64,000 bases of DNA, taken from positions 248,001 through 312,000 of the forward strand of contig NAJO01000036.1 in the NCBI GenBank assembly GCA_002077065.1, given 5' to 3'. Positions 10,785-21,337 of this stretch are shown piece after piece. A program made the translations under genes and the position numbers. The notes beneath the pieces are model-generated. The model searched no databases, was not told where the DNA came from, and saw only the letters and a program-made list of their open reading frames with translations. How positions within the stretch are numbered: the first letter of the stretch is position 1; each line of letters opens with the position of its first letter. The stretch is from Cryoendolithus antarcticus. Its lineage: Eukaryota; Ascomycota; Dothideomycetes; Cladosporiales; Cladosporiaceae.

Positions 10785-11573
10785 GGAGCAGTATTTATAA
10801 GGCGTAAGTCAAGAATGCATCGGTGCAACATGAAGTCGGAGAGGCCTACTGGCACCCTAATTCACCGAGATGCTGTGTAATGTCCGCCACGCTTAGCACG
10901 CGACGTCTGCGGCCCAGCTGGGAAGCTTGCTAGCCTTTGCTGTTGATGATCTAGTAATAATGCGTTGAAGTGGTGGCAGCAGAATGGACCTCCTCTGTGT
11001 CCTGTGCCGAGAGATTGCATAGGGCCGCCGAGCAACTGCGTAAAAAATGTAGTGCGAAATGCGACTATATTGTGCAGTAACACTGCGGTGACGATACTGA
11101 CGAGCGTAGGATGTTTCCGCCTTAGCTAAATATCAATGAACCTGTCGAGACTGATTGGAAACTACTCCAGAGGTACCTTGCGTCCCTCTGCGTTAGTGAG
11201 CTCATCGGCTCCGAACAATCGTAAGGCTGCTTTCCGATGATCAGGAGGGCATCACGTTCGCTCGCAAAGCCATCATGCGCCGTCCCGGACACTACCTTGG
11301 CCGAAGCCTAGCATAGGTGCGCCTCTTACACTTACTTTTGCTCCCTGTATACATATTGACGTACTGATACCGGATGTCTCGACCCAAATATACCTTCATC
11401 CATCGCCGCTATACCTGGAACTTCTCGTGGGTCAATCACCTGAGCTGCATGCTCTCAGCCCGATCCTTCTTGCCACCCGTCAAGCCCCAAACCTCCAATT
11501 CCAGGGGTCGATGCCCATGACGAAGCGCACGCACGGCCCCATCCCTAGCCTTCTTCACAATTTTGTCGAAGCC
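10785..11573. other. Intergenic, array A to array B
   Basis: About 790 bases without a supportable gene. Short open frames occur but none resembles the neighbouring F-box-like family in the pieces I compared. It may hold the promoter of member A (a TATAAA on the minus strand lies only about 10 bases before its ATG, too close to be certain). Confidence 0.4.
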
Positions 11574-12297
11574 CTAGTTAGGCCAGCCCTTTCCCCTCCA
11601 CAGCCGGACGATGACTGTCTTGAGGCTCTGGCAAGGCCGTAGGCTACCGGTGATCGAGTCACCATTGACAGAGCCCTCATCGCCACTATATCGGTCGTCA
11701 ATTTCTGTCGTCATAGTGATATGCTCGGCTAGTCTCCTGAAGTATGGTGTATCCATGATCTTCTCCTCGCATGGGATGCGGCACATCGGTAGGGCAGTAG
11801 CTTGAGGGCCGCTGTTCAACCGCTCCGTCTCCTCCCCAACTTCCTTGTTCGGTAACCAGAAGCAAGCGTGCACATGGTACACTCTTGGCAGCACAACATG
11901 GCAAAGGTCTGCAGTGAAGAGCACTCCAGGGAGTAGATCTCGGAAGCGACGACAGTGAGACCGAGATTGAGAACGGAGAACTGAACATTGTCGAAGGCGC
12001 ACTCGTCGATGGTGTGACCAGGGCCAGGCACGTAGCGGCTCTCATTCTTCCAAGGTACGGGTGTCACGGTCGCTAGCCACAAGATCTTCAGTAGTAGCTC
12101 TTCTGGTAGGCCGAGAAGAAGTGAGCCGTTGACACGGGTCAGCCTGACGAAGGACACAGCATTAGTCAACCACAACAAAGGAATGTATGGTGCGGTGACA
12201 GTCACGTCGGCGCCGTCTTGCGTGCAGCCTGGGCAGCTGCTTTCGCTCTCCTTTCACGGCGGTTGCGGGTCCACTGTTGAGCTGTCAGATTCTCCAT
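11574..12297 (-). pseudogene. F-box-like protein, array member B, frameshifted
   Basis: Exon 1 is 12297-12206 (starts MENLTAQQWTRNRRERRAKA), then a 62-base intron 12205-12144 with a ttgactaatg branch region and cag acceptor, then exon 2 with SLLLGLPEELLLKILWLATV. In that frame homology to member A runs to NLGLT near 11960; then the matching continuation CRRFRDLLPGVLFTADLC is in another frame, which stays open to a stop at 11574. One missing base in the Thr codon explains it. No intron of workable size fits there. So the copy is a one-base-broken gene or carries a sequencing error. The downstream frame looks coding-like (EIDDRYSGDEGSVNGDS). Confidence 0.6.
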
Positions 12298-12602
12298 GGT
12301 TTCGCTGCCACGGTGTCGTAGACGGTGGCGAGAACACGTAACATACGCAAGTGCGGCGTTTTAAACTCAGGACAATGCGGAAAGGTCTTCTCCATTCGGT
12401 GAGAAGCTCTCACATTCTAGTAGAGTGATCGTGCTGTTGTCACAGTGAATGAAATGTATGGCAGGATGATCGAGCTCAACTGTGATCGCGACGTTTTTGG
12501 TCTCACGCTGGAGTGGACGGTACCAACGATGTTGCGCGAATACGCGAAGTGTGGTCGATTCGCTTGTGCAACATCTGACCCTCCTCTAGGTGGGTATACT
12601 GT
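12298..12602. other. Intergenic, array B to array C
   Basis: About 300 bases upstream of member B and downstream of member C. No gene seen; presumably terminator of C and promoter of B. Confidence 0.4.
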
Positions 12603-13433
12603 CTAGTCCTCGGCGTGCCGCACAGTCCATGTTGCCTCCCGGTAAGCCCTCGCTTCTTCCAGGAACAGCTCGAAATACTGGCGGATCTCTACAACGACCT
12701 CGAAATCGACCGTCTGCTGTAAGCCTAGGCCAACCCACTCGGCCACGTCGAGCACACTGCGAGCCAGTCGCTCGATACGAGGAGCTGCTCTTGGTAATTG
12801 ACGTAGCATGCAGAAGACAACCTTGGTGAGGGACAGGTGTGGACATCTGACTAGAAGCTCATGCAGTGCCTGAAGCTGCCCGGCTTCGCGCAAGAGCTGC
12901 TGCTTGCTGCCAGGCGTGTCTCGATCAAGCTCGAGCCTGATGTTTAGATTGGTAGCGAACGGACGGGCTGATCCGAACCGCGTCCACTCGCCTGTCATGT
13001 GTGCGGTACGTATGACCGGACCAAGTCTTCCTGTGATGGGTTGCGGGCATGTGTGATCCTCTGCAACGTAGTTCTTGGGGTAGATCGCGATTCGACATTC
13101 GCGTCCAGTGCACGAGTGCACCGCGGATAATCTGTTGAGAGCGACGGCTGACCAGACCTATGCCATGCCGCAATAGCACGAATCGCACTGTCGGTAGCAT
13201 TGCTTGACTAGCAGGTGTTGCAGCGAGAGCAATGATCGAAAGCAGTAGCTCGTCAGGCAAAGGTTCGATAGACGTGCTATCTGTGTGAAAGGAGGGTCAG
13301 ATCGTACCGAACCCCCAAGTCGCGATACCGCCGATAGTGGCTTACCTGTAGCCAGCTTCCACCTTGCATCTGGACAACATAGACGAGAGAAAGCCTTGTA
13401 GCGCTGCTGGAGTTTTCTCGACGCTATTGCCAT
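12603..13433 (-). pseudogene. F-box-like protein, array member C, probable frameshift
   Basis: Exon 1 13433-13346 (starts MAIASRKLQQRYKAF), a 65-base intron 13345-13281 with ctgac branch and cacacag acceptor, then EPLPDELLLSIIALA. The intron sits just before the LPxELLL box, the same place as in member B, which supports common origin. The frame carries on through GIGLVSRRSQQIIRGALVH; after about position 13120 the better frame shifts by one, giving SCTGRECRIAIYPKNY and then a long coding-like stretch (LHELLVRCPHLSLTKVV, ERLARSVLDVAEWVG) to a stop at 12603. The unshifted frame ends at 12925 with low-quality sequence. I read this as a one-base frameshift, less certain than in B because the two frames overlap openly for about 200 bases. 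Confidence 0.5.
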
Positions 13434-13634
13434 CGCACCCTTGGATCATCGTGCAAGATGGTGGCGCTCGCTGTGTACTCAGGAGGTCAAAATGCAGCCT
13501 TTGAACTATGATGTGGGAGTCGGTCTCACTTGACATCGGCAGGCGCGATGCTGGCGTCGGGAAGTCGCGAATGCCGTGTGTTGCACATTTAGAGAAGGAG
13601 CAAGCGGTCGTTTCGAGCATTGCAATGATCCCGT

Positions 13635-14874
13635 TCAAAACTCAACATCCTTGGCAGTCACCTTCCCAGCTTCCTTCTGTGCTTCTTGGTCACCTTCGAC
13701 AGGCGGCAGACTGAACTCTGCGATCGCGAATCTCCTGCGACTGAGGGTGAAGGCTAGATCTTCGCCAATGCTGTTTCCCGCACCTGCACCTCCCTCGCCA
13801 CGATCAGTAGCGAGAGGCAACTTCAACACTTTCACGAGTCCCTGTGGCCGCTCCTGTTTCGCACTCTTCGCATCACCTGTAGACTGACTTTCTTCGCTCT
13901 GGTGCGGAAAAGGTGTCACTTCCAGTACACCATCGGCCAGCGTCTCCAGCGTACGTACCAACGCGGTGTTGCGTGGATACAGTATCAGTGGTAGAGTAAG
14001 CATTGCAGTGAGCTGGCTAGGGTACTGACGAAGTAGTGCACGTAGCCCATGTAGGAAACGCACTACATGCTCTGGACTGGCGCAGTGAGGTGGGTACAGA
14101 GCTGGTGACAACAGAGCAGGCATGACAAGTCTATGCACAGTGCCCTTCGCTGCACTTGCCAGCCGCTGAGTAATGTTGCTCAAGATCAGCAAGAAAGGCT
14201 CGCTAGATGCCGCTGCGATCGAGATGTGATTGATCTCCGGCGGTGAGGGCGCGACAAGCCGCTTCGTGAGATCGAAGGTGTGGCAAAAGGGAATCTCTTG
14301 CTTTGCATTCGGAGTCTGAGACGAAAGCGCACCAAGGGAACGGTCAGGAAGAGCTATACTTACCTGTCAGCACTAAGCCGACCATACACTGGAACGCAGT
14401 CCCTCAGCAAAAGTACGAACCTCTTTCGCCGGCCTGTCCAAGCCTTTCGTAGCGCCACGCGATCTTCATCCGTTCTTGCGCCGCAAGATCGGGCTCCTCT
14501 CCAGGTGCAGTGTCCTCGGTCTTCTGATACCTAGCCTCAGCGACTCCAGGTAATTCCCTCACCCAGCCCTCGCCCATGCCGACCACATGTACTATGTGAC
14601 CTTGCAAAATGCCCTCTGCAGCATAGTACCGTAGCAACGCTCCGGCGTAGTCCGTTGTGCCATGCTCGCTGATGAGTATGCTGGAGCCCAGTATCAGCCC
14701 TCCATGCCCGCCTAGGAGCCCGTCCAGTGACGCAGTACCCGTTGAGGTGGTGGTATGCGAAGTCAACGGCGACGATCGCGTGCCGGGTGCTTGCGAGAAC
14801 CTAGACGCATCGTCCGCCGGCGGCGCACCTCCCCTTGGACTTCCTAGGGTAATGTTGCGCTTCCTGAACGCCAT
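13635..14874 (-). CDS. ELP4: Elongator complex subunit Elp4
   Basis: RecA-like subunit of the Elp456 ring of Elongator, which modifies wobble uridine of tRNAs. Two exons, 14874-14421 and 14353-13635, about 390 residues in one frame. Recognised from the N-terminal FRKRNI and S-S-G-x-x-SLDGLLGGHGGL pattern (degenerate P-loop region ILISEHGTTDY), KIAWRYERLG, then FCHTFDLTKRL and PALYPPHCASPEHVVRFLHGLR, all characteristic of the PAXNEB/Elp4 family. The intron acceptor is chosen at tatag (14355-14354) because it gives the right phase and an extra ALPDRSLGAL segment; a later acceptor cannot keep frame. Confidence 0.93.
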
Positions 14875-15312
14875 GTCTGTGCTTTCAAACCATCAAAGCG
14901 GTGGTATTTGATGAGAGGATGTCAAGTAGTAAGAGACCGGCAAGGGAAAGGCTTGGCACGCTCAGCGATACAAAGACATCATCAAGTACCATTTGCTCTT
15001 CACACATATTAGTGCGCGTTACAGCAATATTAGCAAATTGCTGGATCAACTGACCACTTGTGCAAAGAGTGAGTTGGCCAAATCGTGATTCAAGCTGCCA
15101 CGACAAAGTCTATAAACAACGCGACGGAATCCTTAGCGCACGCCACAAGATGCAGTGCGCCCGCTTCGCAGTGGACGACACAACCTCTCATCGGATGCGT
15201 TGGGCTCCTCAGCTCCTTCGCTGCGTGGTGTGCCCTCATCAATGTCATTCCTGAGCTGACTGACGCGTTGAGAGACCTCCATATGCTTACATAGCCGACC
15301 AAGCGAGTCATC
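14875..15312. other. Divergent ELP4 / membrane protein gap
   Basis: 438 bases between two opposite start codons. No gene is supported; both promoters should lie here. Confidence 0.45.
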
Positions 15313-16868
15313 ATGAGCACAAATAATGTCCATTCAAAAACATCGTACTCTTCCGTCGAGACCACGGACACGACGAGCATCCAACCCACCGAACCTCGCA
15401 ACAGCAGATGGCACGCTCAGCGCACTCATCGACTCGTCGGCCTCGCACCAACCTTATGCTTCGTCGTGCTGTTGGCAGCCCTGCTCGTCCTGCGTGACAG
15501 CAGCAGCAGCACCGCAAACGGTGCGCAAGTAGGGTGCGGTGCGAGCGGCAACATCTGGGTGTCTGCTTCAGGGCTCACCACGATGCCTTCGTGGTGGGAC
15601 CCGAATTATACGCTTGCCATTACACTAGCATTCGGATCTTTAAGCTACACTGCAGTCAGAATCATCGACGAAGTCTGGAATTTGTTCATTGGGCGAGGCA
15701 GTCAACTACTGGGAGGCGTGATCGTCTTCAGTGTCTTTCGAGCGCCCATCGCCGAAGCTTTCAGAACATTGGCACATCCGCCCTACAGGACGACACTGGC
15801 GATGCAGTATTCGACAGTCTCACCAGCTTCGCTCTGGCGGTATGTCGCTGATGTCCCTGGCTTCATTTCTCGACGTGCAAGTCCGACCGACCGCTCTACG
15901 GGCAGAAACGCAGCTCTAGCAACTGCACTGTTGTCAATCTCGACGTTGATGGTGATGATCACCCCGACTTGGCTTTCTGCAATGACTGGATACCAGGCTT
16001 TGCAAACACCAGTGATGCCATGGATGAACGACACATACATATCCTTAGACAATTTGTCGTCATGTGTGATGCTGATAGCCGACGGCGACCGAGTTGGCTT
16101 GAGCCAGAACTACTGCGTGGGTTTTGACGGCGATCTGTTGCGTGATCTCGAGACTTGTGAGTAGTACGCAGCAGCACTGGTCCGATATCAAGCGCTAAAG
16201 ACTATGTCGCGATCACAGATACGGCTAGCATTGGCCCTCTGGTCCCCTCGTCACTCGACGACCTTAGCTGTAGCGTCACGCATATATATCGAGGAGTCAA
16301 CCACGGCGAGTACGGTTGTCCTTACTGGACAACTTTTCACGCCGCAAGCAAATTTACCCACGACGGACATACTTATCAGCTCGACAACAACACGCTCACA
16401 CTTTCGTCCCTCATCGTTGCTAACGATACCGACGGCAATTACATTGTGTCCATCGACAGTGAACATGCATCTGTGTTCATCTACGACGGCAAGATTTTGA
16501 CTCCGAATGATTTCCTTCAAGCAGGCATGTGCCAGCCGCAAAGGACATATCAGTGGGGTTTCTCTTTCCTGCTACTCTTCGCGTTTCTGGTGACCATGAT
16601 CGTGCTCTCGCTTACCCTATACATATATCGCTGCTATGGATGCAGACCTTCTCGCCGTGAGGAGACCACAGAAATCTTTGGGCCCTTCAGAACAGCGATT
16701 GTGGTAGCGGACCGCGTCCGTGCCGATCTTGGGGACGCCGTGCAGGGCATGTCTGAGAAGCAGATCCAAGTAGAGTTGGCCGCTCGACAGGGGCCTCTGC
16801 GAACTTCGTCATGGCTCGCCGAGAAGGGAGCGCGGATCATGCGACGACCAGCACGTCGGAATGGCTGA
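15313..16868 (+). CDS. Orphan multipass membrane protein
   Basis: Two exons, 15313-16156 and 16219-16868, joined through a 62-base GTGAGT...CACAG intron, giving 497 residues. I do not recognise a family. The N-terminal 45 residues are rich in S, T and N and look cytosolic; hydrophobic segments lie near 43-62 (LAPTLCFVVLLAALLVL), 95-115, 137-155, 205-230 and near 410-435 (FSFLLLFAFLVTMIVLSLTLY). Between the fourth and fifth is a region of about 170 residues with several Cys and N-x-S/T sites (NDT, NLS, NNT), consistent with an extracellular or lumenal domain. The tail after the last helix is basic and probably cytosolic. This layout recurs in unnamed ascomycete proteins, by memory only. Function unknown. 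Confidence 0.75.
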
Positions 16869-17709
16869 TGATGTGCCAGCGGACTCGGCGACTTTTCACT
16901 TAGGCAACAATTGAGCATGCCCAAACCCGCTGGAACTCTCGACGCATCCTTTAAACCCGATCGCCTTCACGTGATCGGATACATTTAGTGGCAGAGGATG
17001 GTAGGGACAGTCCGGACGCTCCTTGGCGACATGTTGGACATACGATGGATGCAAGTCAGGTTTAAACAGATATTTCTTGCGCAGACATCTAATTCGGAGT
17101 AGTGATCTCGGCTGGATACCACTCTCGATAAATGGCAAGTTTGACAGAACCAGTCAAGAGGATTGCTCTGGGCTCAAGTCTCAGGACGGAGACAGGATCT
17201 CAACATAAGGGCATCCACAACGCTTCGCTAAGAACAGGGACGAGCATAGGCTAGGAGTCCAGGAAAGGTTCTATAGCGAGACCGACCGGGACAAGCACTC
17301 TGGGCTCCAGCGGTCCCCTTGAGACTTGAGAGCTTGGGGGAGGGGCGACTGAGATGTTCAGATAAACGACGTGTGGACGCTTCTTGTCCGTCTCGTGCTG
17401 CTCCCACGAGTCGCACATTACATGATACCTACTAAGAGCTACATGGCATGCCACGTAACGCGTCCCAGTCCTTCTAACGTGAAGCGGGTGGTAATGTCGT
17501 GCAAAAGGGCGGACCTGATTCCGCGTGTGCCTCGGCCCAGATGACCAGCACCCATACCTACTTTCATCATGTTGGGTAGAAGCCTTGTGTTCGTCTCGCT
17601 GCCACGGTCGATTCTATTGATCAAACGAATTTGGAAGATGGAAGCACTGGAACGATGACCTTATAAACTGATCCCGTGACTTGCCTAAATTCGCTATACC
17701 TCCACCGCC
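16869..17709. other. Intergenic, upstream of the acyltransferase
   Basis: About 840 bases without a recognisable gene. A TATAAA at 17662-17667, 43 bases before the acyltransferase ATG, is a reasonable core promoter element. Confidence 0.45.
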
Positions 17710-20139
17710 ATGTCCAACCCCACCTCCTTGCCCCCAAGCGACTCTCCTCCCGACCTCGTCCTCCAAGGCTCCTCCCTCTCCCTCCACCCCTCCGGTATCG
17801 ACACTGGTACACGCGGCGAACGCGAGCTCCTCGAACCCTTTACCCGCTTCCGCACCGCGCCTCTCACTGCTCTACAAGAATTCGGCCAACACGTCAACGG
17901 CACAGGATGGCGCAGCTACGACAAGATTATCGGGAAGGAGGTCTTCTACCCCGGTTTCAGCGAGAATATGATCCGGATGGTCATGGCGCAGCCGAAGCTC
18001 AAGCGGAAAATATCGGATCTGGCGGGGAAGAGGATGGAGGTGGAGTTGCAGGAGGGGAGGCTGGGGCCCATTGGGTTAGAGGGGGAGGAGACGGCGTGGA
18101 GGGGGAAGAGGGCGAGGAGGAAGGACGAGTTGGAGGGGCAATTGGCGGGTGTGGCTGAGAAGTGGGTAGGGGAGATGATCTGTAAGATGGAGTCGAAGTA
18201 TTTCATTCGAGGGGCGTACTATTTCGCGACGCAACTGCTCACACGAGCGTATCATCAGGGCATTCACGTCAATAGCGAGGAGGTTTTACAGTTGCGGCGA
18301 GTGGCGGACGAGGCGGCGAAGAAAGGTCAGAGCATCCTGTTCCTGCCCTGTCATCGCAGTCATGTGGACTATGTCTCGCTGCAGCTGATCTGCTATCGAC
18401 TTGGTTTGGCTTTACCTACTGTCGTGGCTGGAGACAACCTCAACTTCCCTGTTGTTGGCGCTTTCCTGCAACACGCAGGTGCCATGTGGATACGCCGAAG
18501 CTTTGGCAACGATCAGCTTTACATAACGCTCGTACAATCATACATTGACACCCTCCTGCAGAACGGTCATAACCTGGAATGCTTCATCGAAGGCGGCCGA
18601 TCTCGGACTGGCAAGCTACTACAGCCCAAGTTTGGCTTCCTGAGCTTTGTGCTCGACAGCGTCATGTCTGGCAGCGTTAAAGATTGCTTAATAGTGCCCG
18701 TCAGTACGCAGTATGATAAGGTTATCGAAGTCGACAGCTATGTGTCCGAGCTACTCGGCCAACCCAAGAAGTCTGAATCGCTTTCCTCCTTCCTCTCGGC
18801 ATCGAACGTGCTGTCATTGAAGCTCGGACGTGTCGACATGCGCTTCCATGAGCCTTGGAGTCTCAGAGACTTTGTCACGACACAGCGGAGCAGACTGGTG
18901 AAGCAGCCTGATGTCAGCACGCACTCAGAAGACGCATCTTTCCGACGGCGTCTTCTCACGACGCTTGGCTTCCGAGTGTTGAAAGAGATCAACGACGTCA
19001 GTGTGGTTATGCCCACTGCGCTGGTCGGTACAGTGCTCCTCACGCTACGCGGACGAGGTGTCGGAAAACGCGAGCTAGTCCGTCGAGTGAACTGGCTTAG
19101 CAACCGCGTCCGCGAGAAAGGTGGCAGACTTGCGCACTTTTCCACTGTCAATGCGGACAGCGTGGTAGACCGCGCTTTGGACGTATTAGGACCTAAGCTA
19201 GTCGGCCGGGTCGAGGGTCTGCCCGAAGAGACGGTCTTCGCCGAAGATCGCTTCCAGTTGAGCTTTTATCGCAACATGACAATCCACCTGTTCATCTCGC
19301 AGGCCCTGGTCTGCGCAGCAGTCTACACAAAGGTCAAAGCCGGTGGCGGAGAAGACGCTCAGCATATTTCTTACGCCGAGCTTCGAGAGTATGTACTCTT
19401 CCTATCACATCTCTTCCGAGCCGAGTTCATCTTCGACACTCGTCCACTGGACGAGAACATCGCAGAAACTTTGCAGGGACTCGAAGCAGACCAAGTTTTG
19501 CAGACTACTTCGAAAGACGGCATAGTCGACACTATCACCCTTCATCCTGTGGAGCGCAGACTAGGCAGAGAGAACTTCGACTTCTACTGCTTCCTCATCT
19601 GGCCCTTCATCGAAGCCGCTTGGCTCGGCGCCATAAGTCTGTTCATGCTCTCCACTCCACGCGCAGCAAAACACGGAGGCGCATCGGCCTGGCTGCCTCT
19701 ACCCGCGGTGCAAGACCGAGCTCAGCTGCTAGGCAAGACGCTCTTCCATCAAGGAGATCTGAGCTACTTTGAGGCCGTGAACAAGGAGGCTCTGAAGAAT
19801 GCTTACACCAGGCAAGAGGAGGAGAAGACCATCATGGTGAGGCGTGAGAAGGATGGCGACGCGAAGGCGCCGCCCAAGGTGAGCCTTGCGAGGGAGTGGC
19901 AACCGAAGCGAGATGGTGAGGGGGAGCTTGTTCCGGAAGGCAAGCTTTGGGACTTCTGTGAGAGGATCGGCCAGGGGAGACTGGAGGGCAAGAGTCGACG
20001 AGACAGTGGAGCTGTCGTGAAGAGAGTGCTTGATTTGACTGATAAGGTCGCTGCTGAGCTATGGATGCCGGAAGACAAGGCTGTCTCGGGCAAAAAGGGC
20101 CGCAAAAAGTCAGGTGCGGCAATACCTGCGAGACTATGA
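17710..20139 (+). CDS. PlsB/DHAPAT-type glycerophosphate acyltransferase
   Basis: Acyltransferase that esterifies glycerol-3-phosphate or dihydroxyacetone phosphate, the entry step to glycerolipids or ether lipids. Intronless, 809 residues, the size of bacterial PlsB and somewhat longer than human GNPAT. Motif I HRSHVDYVS (about 215), GAMWIRRSF, motif III FIEGGRSRTGK (about 291-301), and motif IV IVPVSTQYD are all intact. The C-terminus ends ARL, matching the PTS1 consensus [SAC][KRH][LM], after a lysine-rich stretch. That favours the peroxisomal DHAPAT-like role, by analogy with animal GNPAT; I infer this and cannot exclude a glycerol-3-phosphate role. Yeast uses unrelated-looking Gat1/Gat2 enzymes for this step. 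Confidence 0.9.
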   Translation: MSNPTSLPPSDSPPDLVLQGSSLSLHPSGIDTGTRGERELLEPFTRFRTAPLTALQEFGQHVNGTGWRSYDKIIGKEVFYPGFSENMIRMVMAQPKLKRKISDLAGKRMEVELQEGRLGPIGLEGEETAWRGKRARRKDELEGQLAGVAEKWVGEMICKMESKYFIRGAYYFATQLLTRAYHQGIHVNSEEVLQLRRVADEAAKKGQSILFLPCHRSHVDYVSLQLICYRLGLALPTVVAGDNLNFPVVGAFLQHAGAMWIRRSFGNDQLYITLVQSYIDTLLQNGHNLECFIEGGRSRTGKLLQPKFGFLSFVLDSVMSGSVKDCLIVPVSTQYDKVIEVDSYVSELLGQPKKSESLSSFLSASNVLSLKLGRVDMRFHEPWSLRDFVTTQRSRLVKQPDVSTHSEDASFRRRLLTTLGFRVLKEINDVSVVMPTALVGTVLLTLRGRGVGKRELVRRVNWLSNRVREKGGRLAHFSTVNADSVVDRALDVLGPKLVGRVEGLPEETVFAEDRFQLSFYRNMTIHLFISQALVCAAVYTKVKAGGGEDAQHISYAELREYVLFLSHLFRAEFIFDTRPLDENIAETLQGLEADQVLQTTSKDGIVDTITLHPVERRLGRENFDFYCFLIWPFIEAAWLGAISLFMLSTPRAAKHGGASAWLPLPAVQDRAQLLGKTLFHQGDLSYFEAVNKEALKNAYTRQEEEKTIMVRREKDGDAKAPPKVSLAREWQPKRDGEGELVPEGKLWDFCERIGQGRLEGKSRRDSGAVVKRVLDLTDKVAAELWMPEDKAVSGKKGRKKSGAAIPARL

Positions 20140-20258
20140 AGAAATGATTGCAAATGTACATATGTAAACATATACCCGAGGGCAACAGCAGGATGACGCT
20201 GCAGCTCTTGCAAGCGCATCCGATCGTAACAGCGTGGACCGAGTTCCCAGGATCACGC

Positions 20259-21257
20259 CTAGAAAATCATACTCAACGTCTTCCTCACCTCCGGCTCAAC
20301 CGCTCCCGTACTTCTCGTCCCCGAACCCTGTACCTTCATCTGCTTAAACACCTTCGCGGGCCTCTGCTTCGTCCTCTTCCCCTCCCCTGCCCCTTCCTCC
20401 TCAACCCCACCCTTCGCCCGTCTCTTAATCTCCATCCCCTCCTCCATCTTTCCCCTCTCCACATCCTCTAGAAAGCCTCGATTCTCCTTCCTAGTCTTCC
20501 TAACCTCATCCCTCAACCGCGCCTCCCGCTCCGCATTCTCGGCCGCAATCTGCTCAGTCAGATGCCCCCACTTGAAACCCCTCAAGTACTTCACATTCCA
20601 GAGATCATCGTGATAATACCCGCCTTTCTTCCCGCCAATGCAATTACCGTTCAGCACTTCGGCCGCGAGTTTGGCGTCACGTTTGGAGACAAATTCGACC
20701 CAGCCGTCTGTGAAGCTGTGTTTTTTGTTGCCGCCACTTTTCTTGCGCGCGAGGTAGGAGGCGTGGGATTCGGGCGTTAGGAAGATCTTTCCTAGGCCTG
20801 ATGGGGCGTGAGGCGAGAGGAAGTGTTTCAGGGTGTGGGGTTTCATGAAGGGGGGTATGCGGGAGATGTAGAGGACACCGGAGCGGCGGGCGGCTTTCTC
20901 AGCGCGGGCGACGGATTTGGGGATCGGGCGTTTTGGTGGGCCGGAGAGCGCTGCTGGCTCTGCGTCTTGATCGTCGTCGTCGTCGTCGATTGTTGCAGGA
21001 TCGGGGACGCCGTCCTCGTCAAGGAAAGCTGATGCATCGAAGCGAGCGTCCTGAGGGCCGGCGATGGCTTCCTTGAATAGTGCGCTTTTCTCTGGCACTT
21101 CGTCGTTATCCTCATCCGAGGTATCGACCTTGCGCCTCTTCGTCGCTCGCCCACCTATCGTCGCCCTACCCTCCTCCTCTTCCGATTGATACCCGTCCGA
21201 CTCTCCTCCATCGCTTTCCTCGACGTCCAAGAAGTTGTTGCGCTTTGGTATGGCCAT
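20259..21257 (-). CDS. ESF2: Pre-rRNA processing protein Esf2 (ABT1 type)
   Basis: Nucleolar SSU-processome factor that binds 18S precursor RNA and stimulates the helicase Dbp8 in yeast. Intronless, 332 residues from the ATG at 21257 (MAIPKRNNFLDVEE); earlier in-frame codons run into the TRM12 leader and look non-coding. Acidic N-terminus with a KRRK nuclear signal, an RRM-like domain from GVLYISRIPPFM (about 130) through KIFLTPES, TDGWVEFVSK and LWNVKYLRGFKWGHLTEQ, then a long charged helix. The GVLY-S-IPPxM and KYL-GFKW-HL pairs are diagnostic. Divergent from TRM12 with only 80 bases between start codons. Confidence 0.95.
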   Translation of the reverse strand: MAIPKRNNFLDVEESDGGESDGYQSEEEEGRATIGGRATKRRKVDTSDEDNDEVPEKSALFKEAIAGPQDARFDASAFLDEDGVPDPATIDDDDDDQDAEPAALSGPPKRPIPKSVARAEKAARRSGVLYISRIPPFMKPHTLKHFLSPHAPSGLGKIFLTPESHASYLARKKSGGNKKHSFTDGWVEFVSKRDAKLAAEVLNGNCIGGKKGGYYHDDLWNVKYLRGFKWGHLTEQIAAENAEREARLRDEVRKTRKENRGFLEDVERGKMEEGMEIKRRAKGGVEEEGAGEGKRTKQRPAKVFKQMKVQGSGTRSTGAVEPEVRKTLSMIF

Positions 21258-21337
21258 TGTTGGGTCTGGGCGCAGAAGTAAATTCTTGCACAGCAAGATA
21301 CATGAGGTCAAGTTCACCAGCATAAACTTTATGCAAG
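21258..21337. promoter_or_regulatory. Compact divergent ESF2/TRM12 promoter
   Basis: Only 80 bases separate the two start codons, so the leaders or promoters must overlap or extend into the opposite coding region. Both genes act in RNA maturation, so shared control is plausible but not shown. Confidence 0.5.
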
